Below the pieces are notes generated by a model, which had not been told where the DNA came from, ran no database searches, and was given only the letters and a program-made list of their open reading frames with translations. Positions 1-6,853 of a DNA stretch of 31,105 bases are shown one piece after another. Within the stretch, counting starts at the first letter, position 1. The number at the start of each line of letters is the position of its first letter. The DNA comes from JACQGD01 sp045628725 (GTDB taxonomy: Bacteria > Patescibacteriota > Saccharimonadia > Saccharimonadales > Saccharimonadaceae), in NCBI GenBank assembly GCA_045628725.1, contig JAZQPT010000026.1, forward strand, positions 1 through 31,105, given 5' to 3'. Position numbers and translations under genes: made by a program.

Positions 1-43
1 GTTTTCGGATCCACCAACCAGAGTATGGCCGGGGTTAGGATTG

Positions 44-355
44 TTAGCGACTGAAAAAACGGCCACAGATACCGTCGATATCGGCATGATCAAGTTCCTC
101 TGCTTCTCGATCTTGGTTATCTCTTGCCATCCGTTCATAAAGCAAATTCTTTGATCTCCTTATCCGTCAAGGCCGGTTATTCGGTTTTCAGGATTCCCCT
201 TCTCATGAACAAGTATTCGTACACAGCGTCTCCAACAAGATGCGTAGTAGACGAACCGAAGATGTGTAAGGGAGCGTTGAGCAAGAGCTTGGTTTTAGAA
301 TCTTCTCAACTTCAAGGACGCTGATGCGGCCCATGATAGTCCGAGATTTACTCAC
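44..355 (-). pseudogene. Broken small ORF, possibly frameshifted gene remnant
   Basis: I do not recognise this protein. On the minus strand a GTG at 355 (or ATG at 334) opens a frame containing MGRISVLEVEK. Protein-like sequence then continues in a second frame from about 302 to a TAA at 177-179 (KLLLNAPLHIFGSSTTHLVG, VYEYLFMRRGILKTE) and, past that stop, PALTDKEIKEFAL. A third frame gives LYERMARDNQDREAEELDHA and ends at 44. Joined, these pieces look like one charged helical protein of about 100 aa carrying two frameshifts and one stop, but this is inference from composition only. A separate minus frame starting at ATG 138 (MNGWQEITKIEKQ...) stays open to the left edge. Sequencing indels could produce the same picture. 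Confidence 0.3.
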
Positions 356-379
356 CTCAGCCTCAATGACCCTCCACTC

Positions 380-426
380 GTACCAAAATAAATACATCGC
401 TAGTAGCGGTGTATTTATTTTGGTAC
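380..426. terminator. 22-bp near-perfect palindromic hairpin, probable bidirectional terminator
   Basis: The arms at 380-401 and 405-426 are complementary over 22 positions with a single G-T wobble, around a 3-nt AGT loop. The outer arms are A-rich then T-rich (AAAATAAATACA / TGTATTTATTTT), so a U-rich tract follows the GC core in both directions. The same design recurs at 18359-18395 and 26665-26698, and in part at 3945-3970, which suggests a standard intrinsic terminator form of this genome. Confidence 0.6.
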
Positions 427-458
427 AGCTTAGCTATAATGATGTTCGTAAAAAAACA

Positions 459-500
459 GTCGCTGCGACACCCGGACATGCGTCCAGGTGTCGCTGCGAC
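459..500 (-). terminator. Strong terminator for the 504-686 gene
   Basis: Arms at 459-477 and 482-500 pair around an ATGC loop with only two mismatched positions. On the minus strand the hairpin is followed at once by a run of seven T (plus-strand A-run 451-457). It lies 3 bp downstream of the minus-strand stop at 504. The 11-bp palindrome GTCGCAGCGAC (minus-strand reading) occurs once in each arm. Confidence 0.7.
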
Positions 501-503
501 ATA

Positions 504-686
504 CTACCGCTCGTCATTCATGACTGCGCCCTTCACGATTTCGGTCAGTGTCATCATGAACTTTCCGACACTGCCGAACAGAAACTGCTTCGGATGAGAT
601 TCCGTCCAGTTGTCTATCGCATCGGCGGCGATGATTGCGACCCCTGCTACTGCGGCGGCGCCATAGGTTACCTGCTTCTTGTTCAC
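504..686 (-). CDS. Small single-pass membrane protein, unknown function (60 aa)
   Basis: I do not recognise a family. The start is GTG at 686, preceded by AGGAG with a 5-nt spacer, which is a good ribosome binding site. Residues 8-22 (YGAAAVAGVAIIAAD) form a short Ala/Val/Ile-rich membrane segment after MNKKQ, followed by a polar region (NWTESHPKQF) and a second mildly hydrophobic stretch (LFGSVGKFMMTLTEIV) ending in a charged tail. A strong minus-strand terminator follows the stop directly, and a promoter lies at 814-842, leaving a leader of about 120 nt. Codon choice and GC content look unlike the neighbouring housekeeping genes. It could be a phage-like, toxin-like or surface mini-protein; nothing in the sequence decides between these. 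Confidence 0.6.
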   Translation of the reverse strand: MNKKQVTYGAAAVAGVAIIAADAIDNWTESHPKQFLFGSVGKFMMTLTEIVKGAVMNDER

Positions 687-813
687 GATCGCTCCTGTTC
701 ACGTCACATCTTACACGGGCGGATCATCTCTGACTATCAACCATGTCGCGTGTATAACAAGCTGTCGGTACCTGCGGTCACTACTACCTCTCTGCGGAGC
801 GTGTAGTACGCGC

Positions 814-842
814 ATTGTACACCTTTTTATGTAAATAGTCTA
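814..842 (-). promoter_or_regulatory. Promoter for the 504-686 gene
   Basis: On the minus strand TAGACT (837-842) and TACAAT (814-819) are separated by 17 bp, with TG directly before the -10. The -35 overlaps the stop codon of the upstream membrane-protein gene. The predicted transcript starts near 807 and has a leader of about 120 nt containing ACTAC/GTAGT hairpin arms. Confidence 0.5.
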
Positions 843-1676
843 GTTTGTTAGTAATGAGCCTACCAAGGCAATGATAATAGCAATAGTAATGCTAAGAACG
901 ATAAATCCTGCAATAAGTATAAACGGTAGTCCTATCGTTAGCCATGAAAGCCAGTGGATGGACGGTTTTGAACTACCAGACGCGTCAAGCTTGGTGTACT
1001 CACGGTAGAGTTCGCTCTGCGTCGCTATAGTAATTATGTTCGTAATATAGCCAATAGTAATGATATTAAAGAGCATATTCGATGTGAGTAGTGTTATAAT
1101 TCCACCCTTTGTAAGACGGGAACTCTCTTTAAGCGCTTTTTCGTGAGGAAGTTGCTTGTCAAAAAACAATATACCTGCAAATGAATAGCGATAATAGGCA
1201 TTAATACCAGGAATAATAAAGAGCAGTGTCCAGAGGGCAATTTTGAGATTCATCCAGAGGTAGAGAACGATGTATCCACCGAGTTGCGCTAACACCGCAG
1301 AAAACGCTTCGCCAATTGTCGTTTTCTCACCGCGCGAGAGTTTAAGTGCGGTGTAGGACTGAATACCGTGAAGCATCGCGCCCGCAACCATCGCAAATAC
1401 GACAATAACAGCAGTTACTAGCCCAATCATCGCCCACTGTTCAGGTTGAAGCGAGGCGACTGTTTGTACGAAGTCGTTGACATCTTCCTTGTTTTTGAGC
1501 TGCCCATCTTGATCTGACGATGCCATGAACACAGAAACGGCACTAAAAAGCAGTATGACTATACCAACGCTTAGTGCATTCGTAAACAATAACGAAATAC
1601 CATTCAGTGCGATAAAGAATGGGTTGTATGGTTTCTGAGTGGATTTCTCTGGTTGTTTAGGGGTGTTTACGGACAT
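840..1676 (-). CDS. DUF975-like multi-spanning integral membrane protein (278 aa)
   Basis: This is a polytopic inner-membrane protein of unknown biochemical role. A cytoplasmic N-terminus with Pro/Lys/Gln (residues 1-18) is followed by about six hydrophobic helices near residues 22-50, 82-105, 130-150, 150-175, 195-220 and 245-276. The segment YRYSFAGILFFDKQL, then HEKALKESSRLTKGG, resembles the conserved 'YRYSMAPYILAD..p..sa.eAi..Sk.lmkG' block of DUF975/GPDPase-membrane-like proteins; that likeness is the basis for the call. The start at 1676 has AAGGAG six bases upstream. A minus-strand TATACT at 1694-1699 overlaps the promoter region of the divergent methyltransferase, so the two genes probably share a control region. 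Confidence 0.7.
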   Translation of the reverse strand: MSVNTPKQPEKSTQKPYNPFFIALNGISLLFTNALSVGIVILLFSAVSVFMASSDQDGQLKNKEDVNDFVQTVASLQPEQWAMIGLVTAVIVVFAMVAGAMLHGIQSYTALKLSRGEKTTIGEAFSAVLAQLGGYIVLYLWMNLKIALWTLLFIIPGINAYYRYSFAGILFFDKQLPHEKALKESSRLTKGGIITLLTSNMLFNIITIGYITNIITIATQSELYREYTKLDASGSSKPSIHWLSWLTIGLPFILIAGFIVLSITIAIIIALVGSLLTN

Positions 1677-1702
1677 AAGTCTCCTTTACTATTAGTATAC
1701 GC

Positions 1703-1718
1703 TATACTTGTAGTAATG
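1703..1718 (+). promoter_or_regulatory. -10 element directly upstream of a leaderless start
   Basis: TATACT at 1703-1708 lies seven bases before ATG 1716-1718, so the transcript should start at or within a base of the ATG. No Shine-Dalgarno sequence fits this ATG. This decides the start against an upstream in-frame ATG at 1653, which lies inside the divergent gene. No good -35 is visible. Confidence 0.5.
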
Positions 1719-2321
1719 AAAGACGAGAGACAGATAGGCGTAGGGCCGCACCCTCTACCGTGGCCGACGGACGCGCGGTTTGATGAAGAATTACTAAAGG
1801 ACGGCGATCGACGTAACGTTGAAGACCAGTATCGTTACTGGACGGTGGATGCTATTAAAGATGAGCTGCATAAAAAAGCCGTACCTTTAGAAATTGCCAT
1901 AGAGAACTGGCAACATGATAGCAACATTGGCACAATTGTACGCACGGCAAATGCATTTAATGTAGCCAAGGTGCATATCATAGGGAAGCGTCACTGGAAT
2001 AAGCGCGGCGCTATGGTGACGGACCGATATATGACTATTGAGCACCATGCATCAGTGACTGATTTCGTGGCAGCAACGGCGGACATGCAACGTATAGCGA
2101 TTGATAACACCATATGTGCGACGCGCCTGGACGCTGCTGAACTGCCAAAAGATTGCGTGCTGATATTTGGCGGTGAAGGGCCGGGTTTGAGTCAAGAAAT
2201 GATTGACGAGTGCAGCGCGACGATCATGATTGAGCAGTTCGGAAGTACGCGATCGGTGAACGTTGGTGTCGCAGCGGGCATCATTATGTACGAATGGCGT
2301 CGTCAGCATTTATTACTGTAA
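1716..2321 (+). CDS. SpoU/TrmH-family RNA 2'-O-methyltransferase (201 aa)
   Basis: This family transfers a methyl group from S-adenosylmethionine to ribose 2'-OH in tRNA or rRNA, using a knotted alpha/beta SPOUT fold. All three family motifs are visible: motif 1 NIGTIVRTANAFNV with the catalytic Arg near residue 80, motif 2 LIFGGEGPGLS, and motif 3 STRSVNVGVAAGIIMYEW. The N-terminal 60 residues (PHPLPWPTDARFDEELL) form a short extension and no separate RNA-binding domain is recognised. The length is typical of a minimal SpoU enzyme. The RNA target cannot be read from the sequence; TrmH (Gm18), TrmL or an rRNA enzyme are all possible. It is transcribed divergently from the DUF975-like gene, apparently without a leader. 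Confidence 0.88.
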   Translation: MKDERQIGVGPHPLPWPTDARFDEELLKDGDRRNVEDQYRYWTVDAIKDELHKKAVPLEIAIENWQHDSNIGTIVRTANAFNVAKVHIIGKRHWNKRGAMVTDRYMTIEHHASVTDFVAATADMQRIAIDNTICATRLDAAELPKDCVLIFGGEGPGLSQEMIDECSATIMIEQFGSTRSVNVGVAAGIIMYEWRRQHLLL

Positions 2322-2345
2322 ACATAAGTAGTTTTTCAGCAACGC

Positions 2346-2374
2346 TTGACTCTCTGGCAAGTTTATGCTACAAT
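2346..2374 (+). promoter_or_regulatory. Promoter of the LPQTG surface-protein gene
   Basis: TTGACT (2346-2351), 17 bp, then TACAAT (2369-2374), with an extended -10 TGC (2366-2368). This is a near-consensus housekeeping sigma promoter. An AGGAGG ribosome binding site follows seven bases before ATG 2405. Confidence 0.75.
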
Positions 2375-2404
2375 GAAATCAAATCAGTGTGAGGAGGAAA
2401 TTTC

Positions 2405-3775
2405 ATGAGCATGCGAGGCTTAAGGAGTATAGAGAACCATTTTAGGTTCATAAAAGGGAATAATACCCTTGTTGGTGCATTTTTTGCCCTAGGGTTACTA
2501 TCATTTGCCGGACTTGGTCTGACACAGAACTCAGATGCACAGGCAGCAGACTGTAGTAACAATTCAATTATGCGTTGTGGCGCAAATTCTGCTCAAGAGT
2601 TTAAGGATAAATGTAACGCAAACGCCGAAGGTGACCTACGATCTATCTACGGACACTACTACATCCCCTGTGATGTGTCAGTAGTCGAAGGCCGAGCATA
2701 CAAGGACAATACTGTCCGAGTAAACGGTCGTGTCGTTGCAACGAATGCCGAAAGTATCGGACGAACACAAAAGCCAGGTGACCGCGCAATTAATATCGCC
2801 GGCCGTACTTACTGGCAAGCGCCAAACAGTGTTGCCTTTGCAAGTGACGGACTTCCTACACTTGTTGCACTAGACGCCAACGGCAACTTCAAATACGCAG
2901 TCATTAAAGATTGTGGTAACCCAATCTGGGCACGTCCTGTGCCTCCACCAGAGCCACCAAAACCACCAGAGCCACCAAAACCAGCACCTAAATACAGCTG
3001 TGACATGCTAAATGTAACTAGCACGACAAACACAAAGAAGCGTTTTACTGCTACTGCATCTGCAACTAATGGCGCTCAAATCGTTGGATATGTATTTAAC
3101 CTTGGTGACGGTGCTGTACGAGAAGTAGCGACTCCTAGTATCGATCATGAATATACAAAACCAGGTTCATACAGTGCTAAAGTGACAATCAAGGTTAAAG
3201 TTGACAACGAGACAAAACTTGTCGACGGACCTAACTGTGTTAAACGCGTTGAAGTAAAAGTTCCTGCTGCCGTTGACTGTACTGCACTCAATGTTGTCAG
3301 TAAGGGTAACAATGCCTATAGCTTTACTATCGTAGAAACTCACACTAACGCTACTTACAAAGGTGCAAGCGTCAACTTCGGCGACGGTAATACTCAGCAA
3401 ATAACTGGTACGACACTGAGTCATCAGTATGCAAAACCAGGTAACTATACGATTACGGCAACACTTAGTTTCGATGTTGACGGTACTGTCAAACAAGCTA
3501 ATTGTACTGCGCAAGTTACTATGACACCTTGCCCAACTAACCCTAATATTCCAAAAGACAGCCCTGACTGTGTACCTTGCCCAACTAACCCTAATATTCC
3601 AAAAGACAGCCCTGAATGTGTCCCTCCGGTAACTCCAGAGGCACCGACAGAACTTCCGCAAACGGGTATGGGTAATCTAGTAATGGGCGGATTCGGTGCA
3701 TCAAGCATGATTGTATCCGCATCACTCTACCTAGGTTCACGACGTGACCTACTTACAACATTCCTTAATCGATAA
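2405..3775 (+). CDS. Secreted PKD-domain protein with LPQTG sortase signal (456 aa)
   Basis: This is a surface-anchored, adhesin-like protein. A signal peptide or membrane segment spans about residues 19-40, with likely cleavage after AQA47. A Cys-containing N-terminal domain (residues 48-175, Cys at 50, 58, 70, 89 and 170) has no family I recognise. A proline-rich hinge (178-196, PPEPPKPPEPPKPAP) leads to two PKD-like beta-sandwich domains, about 199-286 and 292-372. Each has the PKD signature: FNLGDG with HEYTKPGSYSAKV, and VNFGDGN with SHQYAKPGNYTITA. Two nearly identical 16-residue repeats (375-406) precede the C-terminal sorting signal: LPQTG at 417-421, a hydrophobic helix and the basic SRR. 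This layout predicts sortase attachment or membrane retention on a Gram-positive-like envelope. Its strong promoter, AGGAGG site and dedicated terminator suggest high expression as a single-gene unit. Confidence 0.85.
   Translation: MSMRGLRSIENHFRFIKGNNTLVGAFFALGLLSFAGLGLTQNSDAQAADCSNNSIMRCGANSAQEFKDKCNANAEGDLRSIYGHYYIPCDVSVVEGRAYKDNTVRVNGRVVATNAESIGRTQKPGDRAINIAGRTYWQAPNSVAFASDGLPTLVALDANGNFKYAVIKDCGNPIWARPVPPPEPPKPPEPPKPAPKYSCDMLNVTSTTNTKKRFTATASATNGAQIVGYVFNLGDGAVREVATPSIDHEYTKPGSYSAKVTIKVKVDNETKLVDGPNCVKRVEVKVPAAVDCTALNVVSKGNNAYSFTIVETHTNATYKGASVNFGDGNTQQITGTTLSHQYAKPGNYTITATLSFDVDGTVKQANCTAQVTMTPCPTNPNIPKDSPDCVPCPTNPNIPKDSPECVPPVTPEAPTELPQTGMGNLVMGGFGASSMIVSASLYLGSRRDLLTTFLNR
3526..3621 (+). 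repeat. Two 48-bp tandem coding repeats in the LPQTG protein
   Basis: Units at 3526-3573 and 3574-3621 differ by one base (C to A, changing Asp to Glu). They encode CPTNPNIPKDSP(D/E)CVP stalk repeats, each with two Cys residues. The near identity at nucleotide level points to recent duplication and a copy number that may vary between strains. Confidence 0.9.
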
Positions 3776-3797
3776 TAGATTAGAGGACACACAATTG

Positions 3798-3825
3798 ACT
3801 GCCAGTAGAAATGCTGGCAGTTTTT
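3798..3825 (+). terminator. Terminator of the LPQTG gene
   Basis: ACTGCCAG (3798-3805) pairs with CTGGCAGT (3814-3821) around an 8-nt loop and is followed by TTTTTG. Flanking CACACAA and TTGTGTG can extend the stem. It separates this gene from the promoter at 3832. Confidence 0.8.
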
Positions 3826-3831
3826 GTGTGC

Positions 3832-3860
3832 TTGAAATATATAACCATATGTGCTATAAT
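3832..3860 (+). promoter_or_regulatory. Strong promoter of the histidine-leader operon
   Basis: TTGAAA (3832-3837), 17 bp, then a consensus TATAAT (3855-3860) with extended -10 TGC (3852-3854). The predicted transcription start is about 3867, which is the first base of the leader-peptide ATG. Confidence 0.8.
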
Positions 3861-3866
3861 CAAATT

Positions 3867-3920
3867 ATGAACTACATGACTAACCATCATTCACATCTAT
3901 TGCCGGAGCGAATCGGTTAG
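3867..3920 (+). CDS. Histidine-rich leader peptide (17 aa), leaderless
   Basis: This 17-codon ORF encodes MNYMTNHHSHLLPERIG. Three of four consecutive codons are CAT (3885-3887, 3888-3890, 3894-3896). The ATG coincides with the predicted transcription start, so there is no Shine-Dalgarno sequence. The stop TAG at 3918-3920 is followed 24 bases later by a terminator hairpin. Codons CCG-GAG-CGA of the ORF (within 3902-3911) can pair with the right arm of that terminator. The arrangement matches the logic of his/trp-type attenuators: the peptide itself needs no function, and ribosome stalling at the His codons would decide the fold. It is too short for homology support, so the call rests on position, codons and RNA pairing. 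Confidence 0.65.
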   Translation: MNYMTNHHSHLLPERIG

Positions 3921-3970
3921 TTCTCTTATCTCAAAATAATACCTACGCCGAACATCGCTTCGGCGTATTT
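3902..3970 (+). promoter_or_regulatory. Candidate histidine transcription attenuator
   Basis: Terminator: ACGCCGAA (3945-3952) pairs with TTCGGCGT (3959-3966) around a 6-nt loop, followed by ATTTATTTAT. Antiterminator: GCCGGAGCGA (3902-3911, inside the leader ORF) pairs with TCGCTTCGGC (3955-3964) over 10 bp with one G-T pair, removing the right arm of the terminator. A ribosome stalled on the His codons at 3885-3896 would leave 3902-3911 free (read-through), while one that reaches the TAG at 3918 would cover it (termination). The pairings are read directly; the regulatory behaviour is inferred. Confidence 0.6.
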
Positions 3971-4001
3971 ATTTATGAATTTAATTTATTTTGGAGATAT
4001 T

Positions 4002-4712
4002 ATGAAAGAACTACTTATAACAAAAACTAATGCCGCTATCATAGATGATTTTGGGCCAGAGCTAGCTGAAATATATAAATATGATTTTGCACGCAAGCCT
4101 TGGTACGAAAATAGTAAATGTGTATCAGAGGCATGTCCGGTACAGTACAGCGAGCAAATGCCACTTAATGCCTGTACGGGGTGCGGAGAGCCAATGTGTG
4201 AAGCCTATGAAACCGATGAATTAACCTCTGGATGGTCTGCCATCGTCAAAGATCAAGAAGGTATGATGCAGCTTACGGTGAATGATGCCAATATACCACT
4301 TCGAGCAACAATCAGTCGCCCAACCAACCCTCAGGAGCTTTATGAAAGAAAGTACACTGATATCAGCGAAATGGAACCATGGTTGAACGATGGACTGCCA
4401 AATGATCTGGTGTGGATAGAAGACACTTTCGCAAACGTAGCATTGAAGGGTAACGAAAAAGGTAATCTAAGAAATCGCGCACAGACACTCGGTCTCATTG
4501 CGCTGCAGTATGGTGGTTTAATGATTGCTACGCGTACGCGTGTGCCGGCAATCGTACGAGCGACGACTCGCGATATGCCAAACAGTACGTCGGTGTATAT
4601 AGGTCGAAGTTGCGAAGTGGAGGCTGAGCAGGCAAGGGGCGCAAAGCTGATCGATGTCGTACCTGACGAAAGAACCTTTTTAAAAATTGACAACGTAGGG
4701 GGTGTACGATGA
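4002..4712 (+). CDS. GNAT-like acyltransferase with a Cys-cluster insertion, tentative (236 aa)
   Basis: The start is ATG 4002, with TTGGAG six bases upstream; an in-frame ATG at 3975 lacks a ribosome binding site and lies in the terminator tail. The N-terminal helix (GPELAEIYKYDFARKPWYE) and the later strand-helix blocks (VALKGNEKGNLRNRA and MIATRTRVPAIVRATTRDMP) loosely resemble GNAT acetyltransferases, but the acetyl-CoA pyrophosphate loop is not clear. A five-Cys cluster (C40-x4-C45, C58-x2-C61-x4-C66) looks like a zinc-binding insertion. It is the first gene after the histidine attenuator, and its end overlaps the next ATG by 4 nt (ATGA), so it is translationally coupled to the deacylase. 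The pairing of a possible acyltransferase with a deacylase and hisS suggests a role in amino-acid metabolism; this is inference only. Confidence 0.45.
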   Translation: MKELLITKTNAAIIDDFGPELAEIYKYDFARKPWYENSKCVSEACPVQYSEQMPLNACTGCGEPMCEAYETDELTSGWSAIVKDQEGMMQLTVNDANIPLRATISRPTNPQELYERKYTDISEMEPWLNDGLPNDLVWIEDTFANVALKGNEKGNLRNRAQTLGLIALQYGGLMIATRTRVPAIVRATTRDMPNSTSVYIGRSCEVEAEQARGAKLIDVVPDERTFLKIDNVGGVR

Positions 4713-5437
4713 AAATCCTCGTAATCGGTGGCATGCACGGCAATGAGCGACTGGGTGTTGATTTGGTTGCGTCGCTGCAAGAAAACCCGATCACGGGTGT
4801 AGACGCACTCATAGCTAACCCGTCCGCCGTTGAACAGAATACTCGCTACATTGAATCCGATCTCAATCGTAGTTTTGGCGATCAACCCAATGACACTTTA
4901 GAGCGTCGTTTAGCGAAAACGATAACTAAACGAATAAATGAATACGATGTCGTACTAGATTTTCACAACACACAAACTTCGGATAATAATTGCTGCTTCG
5001 TAGGAGTAGATGCTGACCGGATACTGTATGACACCGCATTGAACCTCGGGTTTGATGACTGTATCCAAGCAACCTATGATTGCATTAATAAATACGCAGC
5101 AAATGTTATATCGATCGAAATAAGCATTGGCGACGAGTGGGACTCAGTGGCTTACTGGCGCGAAAGCATCGAAAAGATGGTGATAGGTGCAGCTAATACT
5201 ACTAGTAAGGTGCTAAGTGTCTACCGCTATTCTAGGCGCGTGACATGGCAAGAAAAAAATGAGTATACATTAGCAGACTGGACGCCGTTTCAAAAGGTAA
5301 GTAGACGCGACGCGACACTGCTTGACGCTACCTACGGCGCAGTCCCGATATTCGTTGGATCGAAGCTCACGGAATATTACGCCACGCTTCTTGATCCAGT
5401 AGATACTAAACAGCTTAAACTTGCGAATAACAGATAA
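4709..5437 (+). CDS. AspA/AstE-type zinc deacylase (M14-like, 242 aa)
   Basis: This belongs to the succinylglutamate desuccinylase/aspartoacylase family, cytosolic zinc enzymes that remove acyl groups from N-acyl amino acids. Visible signatures are GGMHGNE with zinc ligands His10 and Glu13, DLNRSF (residues 51-56, substrate-binding Asn-Arg), DFHNT with the third zinc ligand His86, and ISIEISIG with Glu137 in place of the general base. The length is slightly below that of bacterial AstE. The start overlaps the previous stop (ATGA) and hisS begins 23 bp after the stop. In an operon headed by a His-codon leader and ending in hisS, release of histidine from an N-acyl-histidine or similar conjugate is a reasonable hypothesis. 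The substrate is not readable from the sequence. Confidence 0.75.
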   Translation: MKILVIGGMHGNERLGVDLVASLQENPITGVDALIANPSAVEQNTRYIESDLNRSFGDQPNDTLERRLAKTITKRINEYDVVLDFHNTQTSDNNCCFVGVDADRILYDTALNLGFDDCIQATYDCINKYAANVISIEISIGDEWDSVAYWRESIEKMVIGAANTTSKVLSVYRYSRRVTWQEKNEYTLADWTPFQKVSRRDATLLDATYGAVPIFVGSKLTEYYATLLDPVDTKQLKLANNR

Positions 5438-5460
5438 AGATGATAGGATTATAATAAATT

Positions 5461-6801
5461 ATGAGTACACTTTCCTCACAACCCTACAAAGGCACACGTG
5501 ACTATTACCCAGAAGACAAACGGGTGCAGAATTACATTTTCAATACTTGGCGACGGACAGTAGAATTACATGGCTACGAAGAATACGGCGCACCGATGCT
5601 TGAGCCTTTGGAAGTATACACCGCAAAATCCGGCCAAGAACTGGCGAATGAACAAACGTATATGTTTACTGATCGAGGCAATCGAACCGTTGCGATTCGT
5701 CCAGAGATGACGCCAACGATTAGTCGTATGGTTGCCGCCAGGCGTCAAGAACTTGGATATCCTGCGCGACTATATAGCATTGCGAATTTTATGCGTTACG
5801 AACGACCACAGCGTGGCCGCGAGCGCGAGTTTTGGCAGCTAAACACGGATATCTTTGGTGTTGACGGCGCTCTTGCCGAAGCCGAAATTATTGGTCTCGG
5901 TGCTGAAATTATGAGGGCATTCGGTGCAGATGAGAGTATGTATACTATCAAGATTAATAACCGTAATCTGATTAATTTTATGTTGTCACAGTACCTTGAT
6001 CTTGACGGCGTACAATCACAGATGATGATGAAGTTGCTTGATCGTAAAAACAAGATCACAAAAGAAGACTTTATTTTTCAGGCTGATGAAATATTCGGTA
6101 CGATATTTGCCGATCAGGGTAAACGTCGCCTAGCTAAATTGCTATCAGCACGGTCAATGCAGGATATGCCAGTCGAGATCCAGCAAAGTTCCGCCGCAGC
6201 AGAGGTGCAGGAACTGTTCACATTACTTGCCGCCGCGGGCGTAACGAACGCAGTATTTGACGCAAGCCTGATGCGTGGACTTGACTACTATACCGGTACA
6301 GTATTCGAGGTATTTGATACCGACCCAGAAAACAACCGTTCACTATTTGGTGGTGGTCGTTATGATGGATTAGTTGGTCTATTCGGAGCAGAACCTATTG
6401 CGACGGTTGGTATGGCGCCAGGGTTAACGACAACTGAGTTATTTTTGCGGTCTCACAATTTACTACCTACGCTGACATCAACAACAGAAGTGGGGATTGT
6501 CGTTATTGATAATACATTTGCTGGAGCCCTGCAATTTGCTAATCAGCTGCGCGCAGAAGGCGTCAAAGTAGAAGTAGATATTACCGGGCGTAAAATCGAT
6601 AAACAAATCAAATCTGTTCTAAAGAAAAACATTCCGTTTATTGTGTTTGTTGGCGAGAACGAACTGGCCAAAGAGCAGTATCCATTCAAAGATACTGTAA
6701 CAACCGAAGAGGAAGTGCTGAGTGTCGAACGGATTATCAGTCAGGTAAAAGATCGCCGACGCAAAGGCGAAACTGACGAATTTGACGAGTTTTTTGATTA
6801 A
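5461..6801 (+). CDS. hisS: Histidyl-tRNA synthetase (446 aa)
   Basis: HisRS is a class II dimeric enzyme that charges tRNA-His using ATP. The sequence shows the N-terminal KGTRDYYPED block, motif 2 (RYERPQRGREREFWQLNTDIFG), the histidine-binding HisA motif RGLDYYTGTVFEVF, the GGGRYDGL loop and motif 3 (ATVGMAPGLTTTEL). A C-terminal anticodon-binding domain follows from about residue 340 (EVGIVVID). The length is normal. The C-terminus ends in a lineage-type acidic tail (KGETDEFDEFFD). The ATG has only a weak AGGA 12 bases upstream, and a TATAAT at 5450-5455 lies five bases before it. So hisS may be read from the attenuated operon and also from an internal, leaderless promoter. Family assignment is certain; the promoter is not. 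Confidence 0.96.
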   Translation: MSTLSSQPYKGTRDYYPEDKRVQNYIFNTWRRTVELHGYEEYGAPMLEPLEVYTAKSGQELANEQTYMFTDRGNRTVAIRPEMTPTISRMVAARRQELGYPARLYSIANFMRYERPQRGREREFWQLNTDIFGVDGALAEAEIIGLGAEIMRAFGADESMYTIKINNRNLINFMLSQYLDLDGVQSQMMMKLLDRKNKITKEDFIFQADEIFGTIFADQGKRRLAKLLSARSMQDMPVEIQQSSAAAEVQELFTLLAAAGVTNAVFDASLMRGLDYYTGTVFEVFDTDPENNRSLFGGGRYDGLVGLFGAEPIATVGMAPGLTTTELFLRSHNLLPTLTSTTEVGIVVIDNTFAGALQFANQLRAEGVKVEVDITGRKIDKQIKSVLKKNIPFIVFVGENELAKEQYPFKDTVTTEEEVLSVERIISQVKDRRRKGETDEFDEFFD

Positions 6802-6853
6802 ACTTATCCTTGCTTAAACATACTCATTCTGTTTAACTACACCCATCTGGGCA

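Noticed and set aside
442..597. Plus-strand ORF just after a TATAAT at 435-440
   Set aside because: The -10-like box is too close to the ATG, no -35 fits, and the ORF runs through the minus-strand terminator and antisense to the 504-686 gene.
324..806. 160-aa plus-strand open frame
   Set aside because: It runs through both strong hairpins and opposite the 504-686 gene, has no ribosome binding site, and its translation is rich in Cys, His and Arg like a shadow frame.
3167..3661. 164-aa minus-strand open frame
   Set aside because: It lies opposite the PKD-domain gene and repeats the tandem-repeat sequence in a meaningless frame; there is no ribosome binding site.
3860..4000. T-box riboswitch upstream of the hisS operon
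   Set aside because: I looked for the conserved T-box sequence (AGGGTGGNACCGCG-like) and a specifier stem. Neither is present; the His-codon leader peptide explains the region better.
4340..4885. 181-aa minus-strand open frame
   Set aside because: It is opposite two well-supported coupled genes and its composition is typical of an antisense frame.
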